Shown here: piece by piece, positions 35,207-44,290 of the stretch
How positions within the stretch are numbered: position 1 is the first letter of the stretch
Layout: every line of letters starts with the position of its first letter
Assembly: GCF_041021955.1 (NCBI RefSeq)
Contig: NZ_CP158375.1
Coordinates: forward strand, 3,274,501-3,338,500
Length of the DNA: 64,000 nucleotides
From: Caulobacter sp. 73W
Lineage (GTDB): Bacteria > Pseudomonadota > Alphaproteobacteria > Caulobacterales > Caulobacteraceae
Direction of reading: 5' to 3'
The notes under the pieces: generated by a model
What the model was told of the DNA's origin: nothing
Seen by the model: the letters and a program-made list of their open reading frames with translations, nothing else
Database searches by the model: none
Translations under genes and position numbers: made by a program

Positions 35207-36299
35207 CGACAAGCCTCGCGTGGACGAGGTCTCCCCCACGCCCCTGGACCGAGGCGCGACGCCGGTAGCGGGCGACTATGGAGCGTCGCGTTACGGTCGC
35301 GCCGCAGCGATCGTGGTGCTCGCGGCGGTCTGCGGTCTTCTCATCCTAGCTCCCTGGAAGCGTCGCCCCGAAGCCGAGGCCGCCAAGCCTCCCGCGCCCC
35401 GTCAGACCGTCGCCTTCGAGCCGGCGCGCGAGGGCCTCGCGCCGCAAACGATGGAGCTCTTCGACGGCGAGGAGGCATCAGAGCTGCAATCCACCGAGCC
35501 GGATCCCGTCGGCGCCGCGCCTGCCGAGGCGACGACCTCCGCGCCCGTTCCGCGTCCGCCTTCGGTTCTGGCCTGGTCGGCGTCCTCGCGCGCCGTCGAG
35601 CGTGTGCCCGAAGGCCGGTCCGCGCGAGCGGACGGTGTCGCCGGTGACGTACGCGACGCGATTGACGATCCATACGCGCGGCTGCGTCGTTCGGAGGAGA
35701 TCGAGACGGCGCGCGCCCGACGCATTGGCGACCGCAACTTGCTACTCACCGCCGGCGCGGCCATTCCGTGCACCTTGCAGACCGCAATGGACAGCAGTCT
35801 GCCCGGGCAGGTGTCCTGCATCGTTGGACGCGATGTCTGGTCGGAGGCCGGTACCGTGGCGCTCCTGGAGAAGGGCTCCAAGGTCCTCGGAGAATACCGC
35901 AGGGGCCTGAACACCGGCGAGGGGCGTCTCTTCGTGATGTGGACCAGGGTGGTGACCCCTGGCGGCGTCGCCGTCGATCTGGCCTCGCCGGGGGCGGACG
36001 CCTTGGGGCGAGCCGGGTTTGGCGGCGACATCGAGCGGCACTTTTGGCGAAGGTTCGGTGGGGCCGTCCTTTTATCGATCGTCGACGCGGCCCCCGCCGC
36101 CGCTCTGGATGACGGTAGCGGACGCGGCATGGCGCGCCTGCCTTCCCAGGCGGCGGCCATCGCCGTCGACCGCTCGATCGATATCGCGCCGACCCTTCGT
36201 AAAGCCCAGGGCTCGCTGGTTTCGATCATGGTGGCCAAGGATCTCGATTTCTCGAGCGTCTACGCCGTGAGCGATGGCCACCGTCGAGGCGCGCCATGA
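35193..36299 (+). CDS. virB10: VirB10 core-complex protein
   Basis: This 368 aa protein has one membrane helix (AAAIVVLAAVCGLLILAPW), a Pro/Ala-rich linker and a C-terminal TrbI/VirB10 beta-barrel domain. That domain carries LLTAGAAIPCTLQTAMDSSLPGQVSCIV and LLEKGSKVLGEYRRGLNTGEGRLFVMWTRV. The ATG at 35193 has GGGAGGTG upstream. It bridges the inner and outer membranes. Confidence 0.94.
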   Translation: MSGDDDKPRVDEVSPTPLDRGATPVAGDYGASRYGRAAAIVVLAAVCGLLILAPWKRRPEAEAAKPPAPRQTVAFEPAREGLAPQTMELFDGEEASELQSTEPDPVGAAPAEATTSAPVPRPPSVLAWSASSRAVERVPEGRSARADGVAGDVRDAIDDPYARLRRSEEIETARARRIGDRNLLLTAGAAIPCTLQTAMDSSLPGQVSCIVGRDVWSEAGTVALLEKGSKVLGEYRRGLNTGEGRLFVMWTRVVTPGGVAVDLASPGADALGRAGFGGDIERHFWRRFGGAVLLSIVDAAPAAALDDGSGRGMARLPSQAAAIAVDRSIDIAPTLRKAQGSLVSIMVAKDLDFSSVYAVSDGHRRGAP

Positions 36300-37288
36300 G
36301 CGGCGTGCTCGATCACCATCTGGCTCCTCTGTCGCCGTTCCTCGACGATCCCGCCGTTCGCGAGGTCGTGGTCAATCGCCCCGGCGAGATCGGCGTCGAG
36401 ACAGCCGAAGGCTGGCGTTGGGTTGAGGATGGCCGGCTCACCTCGCCTTGGCTCATGACCCTGGCGCGAGCGGCGGCCGCCGTCACAGGGCAGGACGTCG
36501 GGAGCGAGGCGCCCATCTGCTCCACAAGCCTGCCGAGAGGCGCGCGCTGCCAGATCGTCCTGCCGCCAGCGGCCGGCGAGGTGACGCTTTGCATTCGCAG
36601 GCCGATGGGCGAGGCGCCGGATCTCCATGTCATGGCGCGCGAGGGGCTCTTCGACATCGCGGCGGATGCGGCGCTCTTCATGGGGCCCGAGCAGAAGCTG
36701 GCGGCCCTCAAAGCGTCCGGCGATTGGGCGAGCTTCCTGGCGCTCGCCGTGCGGCTGCGGAAGACCATTCTCGTCAGTGGCGCCACGGGATCGGGCAAGA
36801 CCACCTTGGCTCGGGCGCTCGCCGCCAAGATCCCGGACGGCGAACGCCTCGTGACCATAGAGGACGCCCGAGAGTTGGAGCTCGCGCATCGCAACCTGGT
36901 TCGTCTGACGTGGGCCCGCGAGGGGCAGGGGAGGGCGAGCTTGGGACCAGGTGATCTTCTCGCCTGCGCGCTTCGTCTGCGGCCAGACAGGATCTTGCTT
37001 GGCGAGGTGCGTGACGGCGCGTCGGCCTTCCACCTTCTGCGCAATATCGCCTCGGGGCATCCAGGATCGATCGCCACGATCCATGCGGGAAGCTGCGCGC
37101 TAGCGCTCGATCAACTCGCCTTGCTGGTTCGAGAGACCCCGGCGGGGCGGGACCTTCCCAGCGACGAAGTCCGAGCGCTCCTTTCCGGTCTCATCGACAT
37201 CCTGGTCCAGATGGACCGCGTCGATGGCCGCTTTCGTGTCGTGGAGGTGCGTCATGGCGGCGCTCTTAAGCCAGCCTTGGCCGCATAG
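36296..37288 (+). CDS. virB11: VirB11 traffic ATPase
   Basis: This 330 aa hexameric ATPase has Walker A GATGSGKT near residue 162. It is followed by LVTIEDARELELAHRNLVRL and the His box ASGHPGSIATIHAGS. It switches the machinery between pilus growth and transfer. It overlaps virB10 by four bases and the coupling protein gene by 35. Confidence 0.95.
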   Translation: MSGVLDHHLAPLSPFLDDPAVREVVVNRPGEIGVETAEGWRWVEDGRLTSPWLMTLARAAAAVTGQDVGSEAPICSTSLPRGARCQIVLPPAAGEVTLCIRRPMGEAPDLHVMAREGLFDIAADAALFMGPEQKLAALKASGDWASFLALAVRLRKTILVSGATGSGKTTLARALAAKIPDGERLVTIEDARELELAHRNLVRLTWAREGQGRASLGPGDLLACALRLRPDRILLGEVRDGASAFHLLRNIASGHPGSIATIHAGSCALALDQLALLVRETPAGRDLPSDEVRALLSGLIDILVQMDRVDGRFRVVEVRHGGALKPALAA

Positions 37289-39020
37289 GGCGACGGCCGT
37301 CGTAACCGCGATGGTCGCGGTGATGGCGATGTTCACCGGCCTGACCTTGACGGTCGCCTTGGCGGGTCTTGGTCGCCTCGATCCTCGCATCGAGGTCGTC
37401 CGCGTGATCCCGTGGTTCTGGTTTCATCGAGACGATGAGCAAGTGCGCCGCTGGCTGCTGATCGGGGCTGGTACCTCCGGCTCCATCCTCGCGCTCCTCG
37501 CGGCGGGTACGACGCGTCGACGGGGGGCCGGACTGCATGGCGCGGCCCGGTGGGCGACCGCAGGGGAGATCGCGCAAGCGGGTCTGCGCGGCTCCGATGG
37601 GGTGATCCTCGGCTCGCACGGCGGGCGGCTTCTGCGCTCTGGCGGGGATGAGCACGTCCTCGTCTGCGCCCCGACCCGCTCGGGCAAGTCAGCCGGGATC
37701 GTGATCCCGACCCTGCTCAGTTGGGCCGGGCCCGTCGTTGTGCTCGACGTCAAGAAGGAGGTCTTCGAGGCCACCGCCGGATGGCGGGCCTCCATCGGGC
37801 AGGTCGTGTTCCTCTTCGATCCCCTTCAAGCCGAAGGGCGCACCGCGCGGTTCAATCCCCTGGGTGTCGTCGATCGTGAGGATATGGCGGCGGCGTATGA
37901 CGCCATCCATCGCGTGGCGGGGCTGCTCTTTCCGGATCAGGCCAAGGGCGATCCCTTCTGGACCGAGGCGGCGCGCAGCGCGTTCATCGCCGTCACCCTC
38001 TACGTGGCGCAAAGCCCAAGTCTGCCGCTGACCCTTGGCGAGATCGCCAGGCAGTTCACTGCCGGCGATCTCGCCGACCGCCTCACGCGATCGGCTGAGT
38101 CCAGGCGAGGCGGCCCCTCGGCGCTCAATCCCGTGACCGAACGGCTGATCGCCGACTTCTGCCGAACTTCGGAGAACACCTTCGCCGCCATAAGGCAGTC
38201 GGTATCAACGCGGCTGGCTTTGTGGCTCAACCCCCGTGTCGACGCGGCGACATCCAAGAGTGACTTCACGCTCTCCGCGCTTCGGTCACGCCCGATGGCG
38301 CTCTACCTGGCCGCCGCGCCCTCCGACTTGGAGCGCGTAGCGCCCCTATACGCTCTGCTCGTTCAACAACTGCTGGAGAGTGCTGGGCGCTCGCTCCCGA
38401 GCTCTGGTGACGACAAGCGATTGCTCGTGGTCCTGGACGAGTTCGCCTCGCTTGGACGCGCGCCCATGCTGGCCAGAAGTTTTTCCTGGGTGGCGGGGTA
38501 CGGCGTCCGTCTGGTGTGCGTCGTTCAGACCCTCTCTCAATTGCGGGCCCGCTATGGCGAGGACGCGGCCGAGATCACCGCCAACTGCGCCGTGCAGGCC
38601 TACTTCGCGCCGGCCACGATCCAGGACGCGCGGGAGCTTTCCGAGACTTTAGGGACCTATGGGCACGGCTCCATCTCCCGCTCAAAGCCGTCAGGACTGT
38701 CCTCGGGGCGCCGCAGCGAAACCCACGCCGAGCAGCGCCGCCCCCTGCTGCTGCCCCACGAGCTTCTCACCCTCGACCGCGAAACCATCATCGTGGCACC
38801 GCGCGGCAGAGCACCTGTGCGGGGCAAGCGGCTGCTTTGGGCCAAGGCTCGGGCATTCTCCTCGCGCTGGCGCCCACCGCCGCCCGTTCCACCCAGGAAA
38901 CTGGTCGAGGATGGTCCGGTCGAGGCGGCCGCTCTTCACAGGCCATCACCCGGAAATGTCGACCTAGCGATGGAGCGCATGTCCGCTGGCCGAGATCTCT
39001 TCGGCGAGGCGCGTCGATGA
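37254..39020 (+). CDS. virD4: VirD4/TraG coupling protein
   Basis: This 588 aa membrane-anchored ATPase brings the relaxase-DNA complex to the channel. N-terminal membrane helices (AMVAVMAMFTGLTLTVALAGL and a second near residues 75-95) precede Walker A APTRSGKS (about 138) and Walker B LLVVLDEFASLG (about 390). The ATG at 37254 follows GGAGG. An upstream ATG at 37224 also exists but is less well placed. Confidence 0.93.
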   Translation: MAALLSQPWPHRATAVVTAMVAVMAMFTGLTLTVALAGLGRLDPRIEVVRVIPWFWFHRDDEQVRRWLLIGAGTSGSILALLAAGTTRRRGAGLHGAARWATAGEIAQAGLRGSDGVILGSHGGRLLRSGGDEHVLVCAPTRSGKSAGIVIPTLLSWAGPVVVLDVKKEVFEATAGWRASIGQVVFLFDPLQAEGRTARFNPLGVVDREDMAAAYDAIHRVAGLLFPDQAKGDPFWTEAARSAFIAVTLYVAQSPSLPLTLGEIARQFTAGDLADRLTRSAESRRGGPSALNPVTERLIADFCRTSENTFAAIRQSVSTRLALWLNPRVDAATSKSDFTLSALRSRPMALYLAAAPSDLERVAPLYALLVQQLLESAGRSLPSSGDDKRLLVVLDEFASLGRAPMLARSFSWVAGYGVRLVCVVQTLSQLRARYGEDAAEITANCAVQAYFAPATIQDARELSETLGTYGHGSISRSKPSGLSSGRRSETHAEQRRPLLLPHELLTLDRETIIVAPRGRAPVRGKRLLWAKARAFSSRWRPPPPVPPRKLVEDGPVEAAALHRPSPGNVDLAMERMSAGRDLFGEARR

Positions 39021-39535
39021 CGCAGGCGCAACTCGTCTTGAATGGGTCGCCCGCGGCCATCGCCAAGTTGCGGCGCCTAGTGAAGTCCGCTGGTGGAGAC
39101 GAGGCCTTCATCAAGCGCGTGCTGGCCATGGCCTCACGACCGGCGCCGCCGAACCTGGGCGATCAGCATCGACTGGGTAAAGGCAGGATCCTGGCGGCGG
39201 TGCATCTTTCCGCCGAGGAGGTCGAGGAGATCAAGCGAAGGGCCGAGCCCCTGGGGTTCACGCGTGGCGGATGGATGCGGGCGCTTTTTCGGGCGCATGT
39301 AAGACGGCAGCCGCAGCTGCCGCCCGAGACGCTCAAGGAGACGTCGGCTGTCCGTTACGAGCTTCAGCGCGTGGGTCACAGTCTGCGCGATATCGCGCGC
39401 CGCCTTGATGAGCGCGGGGAGAGGACAGCCGCCGCAGATGTGGAGCGCATCTGGCGACAAGCGCGCGGCGAGCTCGTCGGCCTGCGCGCGACGCTCGCCG
39501 GCAATCTGCTTTGGTGGGATGGCGAGGATGACTGA
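39017..39535 (+). CDS. Relaxosome accessory (MobC-like) protein
   Basis: This 172 aa protein has a ribbon-helix-helix-like middle (ILAAVHLSAEEVEEIKRRAEPLGFTRGGWMRALF) and a MobC-like C terminus (ELQRVGHSLRDIARRLDERG...ELVGLRATLAGNLLWW). It should bind the transfer origin and help the relaxase. It overlaps virD4 and the relaxase gene. No clear oriT repeat was seen next to it. Confidence 0.75.
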   Translation: MTQAQLVLNGSPAAIAKLRRLVKSAGGDEAFIKRVLAMASRPAPPNLGDQHRLGKGRILAAVHLSAEEVEEIKRRAEPLGFTRGGWMRALFRAHVRRQPQLPPETLKETSAVRYELQRVGHSLRDIARRLDERGERTAAADVERIWRQARGELVGLRATLAGNLLWWDGEDD

Positions 39536-40532
39536 GCTGACCAACGTCCGCGGGTTCGAGGACTTTTGGCGGGTCCTCCGCGAGCCCACGCGCATAACGC
39601 CCGCTCTGCTGCGCGATCCTGGGTTTCGGGCGGCGCTGCGCAGGGTGGTGGCGGGAGCGCCGCCGGCGGTCCTCGCCCACGCCTCAACGATCCATTCCCT
39701 GTCGGCGCTAAAGGCCAATCTCGATTATATCTCGCGCAAGGGTGAACTCATCCTTGAAGGCCGCGATGGCGAGAAAATCGTCGGTCGGGAAGAGGCTCGC
39801 GAGCGCGCCGAGGACTGGCGGCGGGACAGGCATGGCGTGCAAGAGCGGCTGTGTCTCGCTTACGCATGGATAACGTCCGCTCCCCCAGGCTCGCCCTATG
39901 AGCCGGTGTTCGAAGCGGCGTCCGCGTTTTGTCGCGAGACGCTTGGCCCGCGGACGGATTTCATGCTCGCCAGGCACGACGACGAGCCTCATCCGCACTG
40001 CCATGTGACGATCAGGGCCCAGATGGATGACGGCGTTCAGTGGAAGCCCTCCACGCGTGACGTCGTTGAGCTGAGGGGCAGGTTCGCCGCGTGCCTGCGC
40101 GAGCGGGGCGTGGAGGTGGATGCTTCGCCCCGATGGGCTCGTGGCGTCGCAACGCGTACGGCGTCGCGGCCAGTTCGTTGGCTTCAGCATGACCATATGG
40201 TTGGGCGCGCCGTGGAGCCTGCATTCGTACAGCGGGATATCGACGAGGCGTTCGCCATTGCCCGAGGGGCTCGCGCCGATGATCGGCCTTGGGAAGAGAG
40301 GATTCGGGGCACGCGGAAGTCCGTCGCGATCGGCTATCGATCGATCGCCGACGGCCTCGATGCGTTGGGCGACAAAGGTGATCTAGCCCTGGCCAAAGAT
40401 GTCAGGTGCTTCATTGACGGGATGGAGCCGCCCTCGACCCGCCGCGAGCAGCGCGTCGAGGCTGCGCGATTATTGGAAGCTGAGCGGTCAGTATACAGCC
40501 GCAATGCTGCGCGGCGTGACCGTATCCGGTAA
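39528..40532 (+). CDS. Relaxase (MobP/VirD2-like)
   Basis: This is a 334 aa relaxase. The metal-binding histidines are in ARHDDEPHPHCHVTIRA (the HxHxH signature near residues 147-157). The N-terminal Tyr region includes NLDYISRKGEL, where Tyr is a candidate for the nicking residue. The protein is short: the fused helicase of TraI-type relaxases is absent. The ATG at 39528 overlaps the MobC-like gene by eight bases. Longer frames to 39405 lie in the previous gene. Confidence 0.85.
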   Translation: MTELTNVRGFEDFWRVLREPTRITPALLRDPGFRAALRRVVAGAPPAVLAHASTIHSLSALKANLDYISRKGELILEGRDGEKIVGREEARERAEDWRRDRHGVQERLCLAYAWITSAPPGSPYEPVFEAASAFCRETLGPRTDFMLARHDDEPHPHCHVTIRAQMDDGVQWKPSTRDVVELRGRFAACLRERGVEVDASPRWARGVATRTASRPVRWLQHDHMVGRAVEPAFVQRDIDEAFAIARGARADDRPWEERIRGTRKSVAIGYRSIADGLDALGDKGDLALAKDVRCFIDGMEPPSTRREQRVEAARLLEAERSVYSRNAARRDRIR

Positions 40533-40782
40533 TGTGGGGCGCCAGACCGGTCTGACTCTTGATCTGTAGTTGCTTCACGCATGCAGAACGCGCCTGCGTT
40601 TGGGAGGCAAGCAGCCCGTCCGCGGCTGTGCGGACACCTAGTACGTACGCGACCTTAGGAAGGCTTACCTCTAGGGCTACGGGGGGTGTGTGGCCTCTAT
40701 GTAAGCCGAGTTTCAATAACCGCGGCTGGCGCGTCGTGGCACACGCTCCGCCCATACGCAGCTCGCCGCCCGCTGCGATGCG

Positions 40783-41598
40783 TCAGCGTCGCCTTCGATA
40801 CGCTGCGAGATCGTCCCGCCCGATGTCGGCGGCGGGAACCAGCTTGTAGTGCTTCTCGTCCACGATCTTGACCTGATCGTCCTCGACGGTGAGTTCGAAG
40901 ATTGCGATCCGGTCGTCGTCCATGAACTGCGCCGAGACCGAGCGGCAGACGAGGTCGGGAAATTTCTCGGCGCAGCAGGCGATGTCCTGCTTGGCCTGGA
41001 CAACCGAGAGCTGGTCGGCGCCTCCCTTGGCCTGCACCGGGACGACGTAGTGGACGCCGTTGCGGTCGACGCCGACATAGACTTCGTCGATCTCGATCTG
41101 GCCGACGCCTTTGACCGTAGTGCGCAGGTGGTTTTGCAGCGAGTAGGCGGTGACGCCCAGGAACGTATCGATCAGGCGGTTGTAGCGAACCTTCGCCAGC
41201 AGGGCCTGCTCGTCGTTCAGCGCGTAGGCGCCGATGATCTCGGGTGTCGCATCCGGGATCTTGACCGTGATCAGGTCGCGGTTGGGAAGGATCCGGTTGA
41301 TGCGGACCAGGCAGAAGCGATAGCGGGCGCGACCGGCGCCCTCGACGATCCACTCCATGCCCTCTGGCTGGGTCTCAAGGATGCTCTGCGGCATTGGGAT
41401 GCGGTAGCGGATCGCGTAGACGACATCGCCAAGGTTCTTGGGCAGCTTGATCCCGAGTTCGGCGGCGGCGGATTCCAGGTCCTCGCGCTCGAAGTCGAGC
41501 GTCGTGCGGCCCGGCTCGTAGGCCCCGAATGCCTCGCCGAAGAAAATGCGCTCGACGAGCGCCTTGTACCGGTTGGCTTCGATAGAAGGTCCGCTCAT
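40783..41598 (-). CDS. Restriction endonuclease of the C5 restriction-modification system
   Basis: This 271 aa protein follows the methyltransferase gene with a four-base overlap (41595-41598). A PD-(D/E)xK-like site is suggested by IEIDEVYVGVDRNGVHYVVPVQAKGG, where the acidic pair and QAK fit a catalytic core. The region after it (QLSVVQAKQDIACCAEKFPDLVCRSVSAQF) is consistent with such nucleases. Specificity cannot be read from the sequence. The preceding frame extending to 42159 is only out-of-frame methyltransferase sequence. Confidence 0.8.
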   Translation of the reverse strand: MSGPSIEANRYKALVERIFFGEAFGAYEPGRTTLDFEREDLESAAAELGIKLPKNLGDVVYAIRYRIPMPQSILETQPEGMEWIVEGAGRARYRFCLVRINRILPNRDLITVKIPDATPEIIGAYALNDEQALLAKVRYNRLIDTFLGVTAYSLQNHLRTTVKGVGQIEIDEVYVGVDRNGVHYVVPVQAKGGADQLSVVQAKQDIACCAEKFPDLVCRSVSAQFMDDDRIAIFELTVEDDQVKIVDEKHYKLVPAADIGRDDLAAYRRRR

Positions 41599-42929
41599 CC
41601 GGCGGCGACCTTGCGGAGAGCGATCAGTTCGGCCTCGATCTCGTCCTGCTTGCGCTTGGTGGCGCCGCTGCGGCGGTCGCGCTTGCCATTGGGGGCGGCG
41701 ACCCCGAAGTGCAGCGCGGCCTGCGAGACGGTCATCTCCAGGAGGGCCGGATCGCCCAACTGCTGTGCGTCTTGCGGGCGTTCGCGCGGCTGGCCGATGG
41801 CGAGCGCGACCTGGTCGGCGATGGCCTTGGCCAGGGGCGGAGGGACGGAGTTTCCGATCTGGCGGGCGCCATGCCACTTTGTGGCGTGCAGGCGAAACCA
41901 GTCGGGGAAACCGTGAAGGCGGGCCATTTCGCGCACGGTGACACACCGGGCGTGCTTGTAGTGGACCGGTCGCGGGCTGGTGAAAGCGCCTCGCGCAGCA
42001 TCGGTGCCGGCGCGCAGGGTATTGCTGAGGCCGTCCGGCGGCAGCTTGAAGAAACGCGAGATCGGCTCGACCTCCCCAGGCTCGGTCGCCGCGAACCGGC
42101 GCCGCGAGATCTGGGTGTGGTCGGTACGGGTGCTGGAGGTCAGCAGGCTCGGGTCCCACTGGCGCGGATGGGAGAAGTCGTCCTCGCCGTTGGCGGCCCC
42201 GCGCATCGCTTTGGCGTAGGCGCTTGGCTTGCCCCAGCGCTTGGTCCTCGCGCTGTCGCCGTCGACGAGCTCGGGGAAGCTCTCGGCGTCCGGCAGGTCG
42301 TCCAGAGCGTCCTTGCAGCTTGGGCCGATAGGCAGGTCGCCGGCTTTGCGTGCGTCGGCGGGCGTGTGAGTGGGCAGGGGGTACGTGGGGTTAGGCAAGC
42401 CCTTGCGCGCGCCAAAAAGGATCAGGCGCTGGCGATGTTGCGGCACGCCGTAGTCGGCGGCGTCAAGCACCTTCCAGGGAAGCCGCACCTCGTAGCCCAC
42501 GGCGTCGAAGGCCTCGATCAGCTCGTCGAGGAACTTGCGATGCCGGCCGACGGTGAGGCCTTTGACGTTCTCGAAGACGAAGTAGGAGGCGCGCAGTTCG
42601 GCGACCAGCCGCACGAAGTCGAGCACCAGGGAGTTGCGCGGATCGTCGAGGACCCTGTGGCCGATCAGGGAGAAGCCCTGGCAGGGCGCACCGCCGAAGA
42701 CGACGTCGACCTGCCGAAGGCCGATCCCCGCCGCGCGCCGGATGTCGGCCGCCGAAAGCTCTGACACCGACGTGGGAATGACGGCGCATCCGGGGAAGTT
42801 GAACTTGTGGACCGCGCAATGAACCGGATCAATCTCGACGGCGGCGACGACGTCGAACCCGGCTTGCTCGAAGCCCAGGCTCAGGCCGCCTGCGCCGGCA
42901 AAAAGATCGATGCCGATGGGGCGTGCCAT
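41595..42929 (-). CDS. DNA cytosine-5 methyltransferase
   Basis: This 444 aa enzyme has motif I DLFAGAGGLSLGF (8-20), motif IV GGAPCQGFS with catalytic Cys83, motif VI ENVKGL, motif VIII YGVPQHRQRLILFG, and motif X IGNSVPPPLAKAIADQVALAIG. It protects host DNA against the endonuclease encoded downstream. The variable region between VIII and X (about 100 residues) sets specificity. It lies 28 bases after vsr. Confidence 0.95.
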   Translation of the reverse strand: MARPIGIDLFAGAGGLSLGFEQAGFDVVAAVEIDPVHCAVHKFNFPGCAVIPTSVSELSAADIRRAAGIGLRQVDVVFGGAPCQGFSLIGHRVLDDPRNSLVLDFVRLVAELRASYFVFENVKGLTVGRHRKFLDELIEAFDAVGYEVRLPWKVLDAADYGVPQHRQRLILFGARKGLPNPTYPLPTHTPADARKAGDLPIGPSCKDALDDLPDAESFPELVDGDSARTKRWGKPSAYAKAMRGAANGEDDFSHPRQWDPSLLTSSTRTDHTQISRRRFAATEPGEVEPISRFFKLPPDGLSNTLRAGTDAARGAFTSPRPVHYKHARCVTVREMARLHGFPDWFRLHATKWHGARQIGNSVPPPLAKAIADQVALAIGQPRERPQDAQQLGDPALLEMTVSQAALHFGVAAPNGKRDRRSGATKRKQDEIEAELIALRKVAAG

Positions 42930-42957
42930 GGGGTCCTCGCGAGTCGTGCGGGCAACC

Positions 42958-43407
42958 TTAACGTTCTGCTTCTGTGCTGTCGATCGGATTTTTCGGCGCA
43001 GGGCCTACGAGCGCCTGGATCAGCCTTTGCTCGAGGCCGCCGGCGTCGCGGATTTCGCACTGCCAAAGGGTGAGCACGTTCCAGCCCTTGGCGACGAGCG
43101 CGGCCTCGTTTTGGGCATCGCGAGCGCGGTTGCGCTCCAGCTTGGGCAGCCAGAACTCGGCCCGGGTCTTGGGCGGTCGGCCTATCTTGCAGCCGTGTCT
43201 GTGCCAGAAGCAGCCATGCACGAAGATCGCAGTCCGGTGTTTCGCAAGGACGATGTCGGGCTTTCCGGGTAGGTCCTTGCGGTGGAGGCGGAAGCGAAAA
43301 CCCAGGCGATGCAGCAGGCGTCGGACGATCAACTCCGGCGCGGTATTCTTGGCGCCGATGCGAGCCATGAGCGCGCTGCGGCTCTGCGGGGTGCGGTTGT
43401 CCGCCAT
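42958..43407 (-). CDS. vsr: Very short patch repair endonuclease
   Basis: This 149 aa Vsr protein repairs T:G mismatches made when 5-methylcytosine deaminates at the methylated site. The signature segments FRLHRKDLPGKPDIVLAKHRTAIFVHGCFWHRHGC and KLERNRARDAQNEAALVAKGWNVLTLWQCEI are all present. It is the first gene of the vsr-methyltransferase-endonuclease cassette. Confidence 0.95.
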   Translation of the reverse strand: MADNRTPQSRSALMARIGAKNTAPELIVRRLLHRLGFRFRLHRKDLPGKPDIVLAKHRTAIFVHGCFWHRHGCKIGRPPKTRAEFWLPKLERNRARDAQNEAALVAKGWNVLTLWQCEIRDAGGLEQRLIQALVGPAPKNPIDSTEAER

Positions 43408-43494
43408 GTCCGTCCTATATCCGTCTGGCGGCCGTTGGGCACGTCCGCTCGCCAGCGGACTTCATGAAGCTGCGGGCTGGTTAGTTCGCTGACG

Positions 43495-44166
43495 TTAGCC
43501 GGTCGGCTGGATGCAGGCTCCGTACATCTTGTCCAACGCGGCCAGATACTCCGCCATTGGCTGCAATCCCATGGCGGCTCGTCGCGCATCGAGCCTCTTC
43601 GGATCCTCAAGGTCGCTTGGGACAGCGTACTTGCCCGCCTGACACGTCGTGCCTTGCGTGCCGTAGCGCTGAGGTCGCCGATCGATCGTGGCGATACGGT
43701 CGTACAGTCTGGCGTAGTCTTCGGGCCGTGCCTCGCGCGACTTTGCCAGCGGCTCCAACAGCGCGAGGACGCGGCGCTGGAACTCGATGTCGCCCGAGTG
43801 ATTGGCGATCATCACCGCCGTCGCGGCGGTGCGCTCGGAAGTCTCCGAGATTTTCGGCCAGCCATGGGAAGCGATGATGGTCTTCAACCTGTCGGCATGG
43901 GCCCGATCCTGGGCGTCAATGATGAGACCTGCGTGTGCCTGGGCCTTGGCGCGCGTGCCCGGAGCAAGTCCCCGGGTCGCCTCCAACATGCTGGTCCGCA
44001 TGGCGCGATCAACCTCGCCCATTCCGGCGATGGCTTCCATCACAGGCGCCTTTTCTACGATGCCATTCAGCTTGGCGACGATCGGCACAGCCTCTTCAGG
44101 TGGCTGGATCTCTGCAATTCCAGAGGCGGGGCTCGCTGCTAGAAATAGGGCCAGTAAGAACACCAT
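43495..44166 (-). CDS. Exported DUF6624-like protein, copy 1
   Basis: This 223 aa protein has a signal peptide (VFLLALFLAASPASG). The mature part contains FQRRVLALLEPLAKSREARPEDYARLYDRIATIDRRPQRYGTQG, the pattern of DUF6624, whose function is unknown. AGGTGA precedes the ATG. A related copy lies 124 bases upstream on the same strand. Confidence 0.75.
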   Translation of the reverse strand: MVFLLALFLAASPASGIAEIQPPEEAVPIVAKLNGIVEKAPVMEAIAGMGEVDRAMRTSMLEATRGLAPGTRAKAQAHAGLIIDAQDRAHADRLKTIIASHGWPKISETSERTAATAVMIANHSGDIEFQRRVLALLEPLAKSREARPEDYARLYDRIATIDRRPQRYGTQGTTCQAGKYAVPSDLEDPKRLDARRAAMGLQPMAEYLAALDKMYGACIQPTG

Positions 44167-44290
44167 TGGTCACCTGGGGTTTGGGGGAAAGAAGGACCAT
44201 CACTCGGCAGATGACACCCATTCATGTCAGGCCGGTCTGGAGGCCACCGTCATCGGGCTGTGGGCGAAAACTTGCTGATCTGCGAGCCCG

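Noticed and set aside
40533..40782. An oriT or attachment site after the relaxase
   Set aside because: Only a short GTACGTAC palindrome near 40642 was seen, with no longer inverted repeats or tRNA end.
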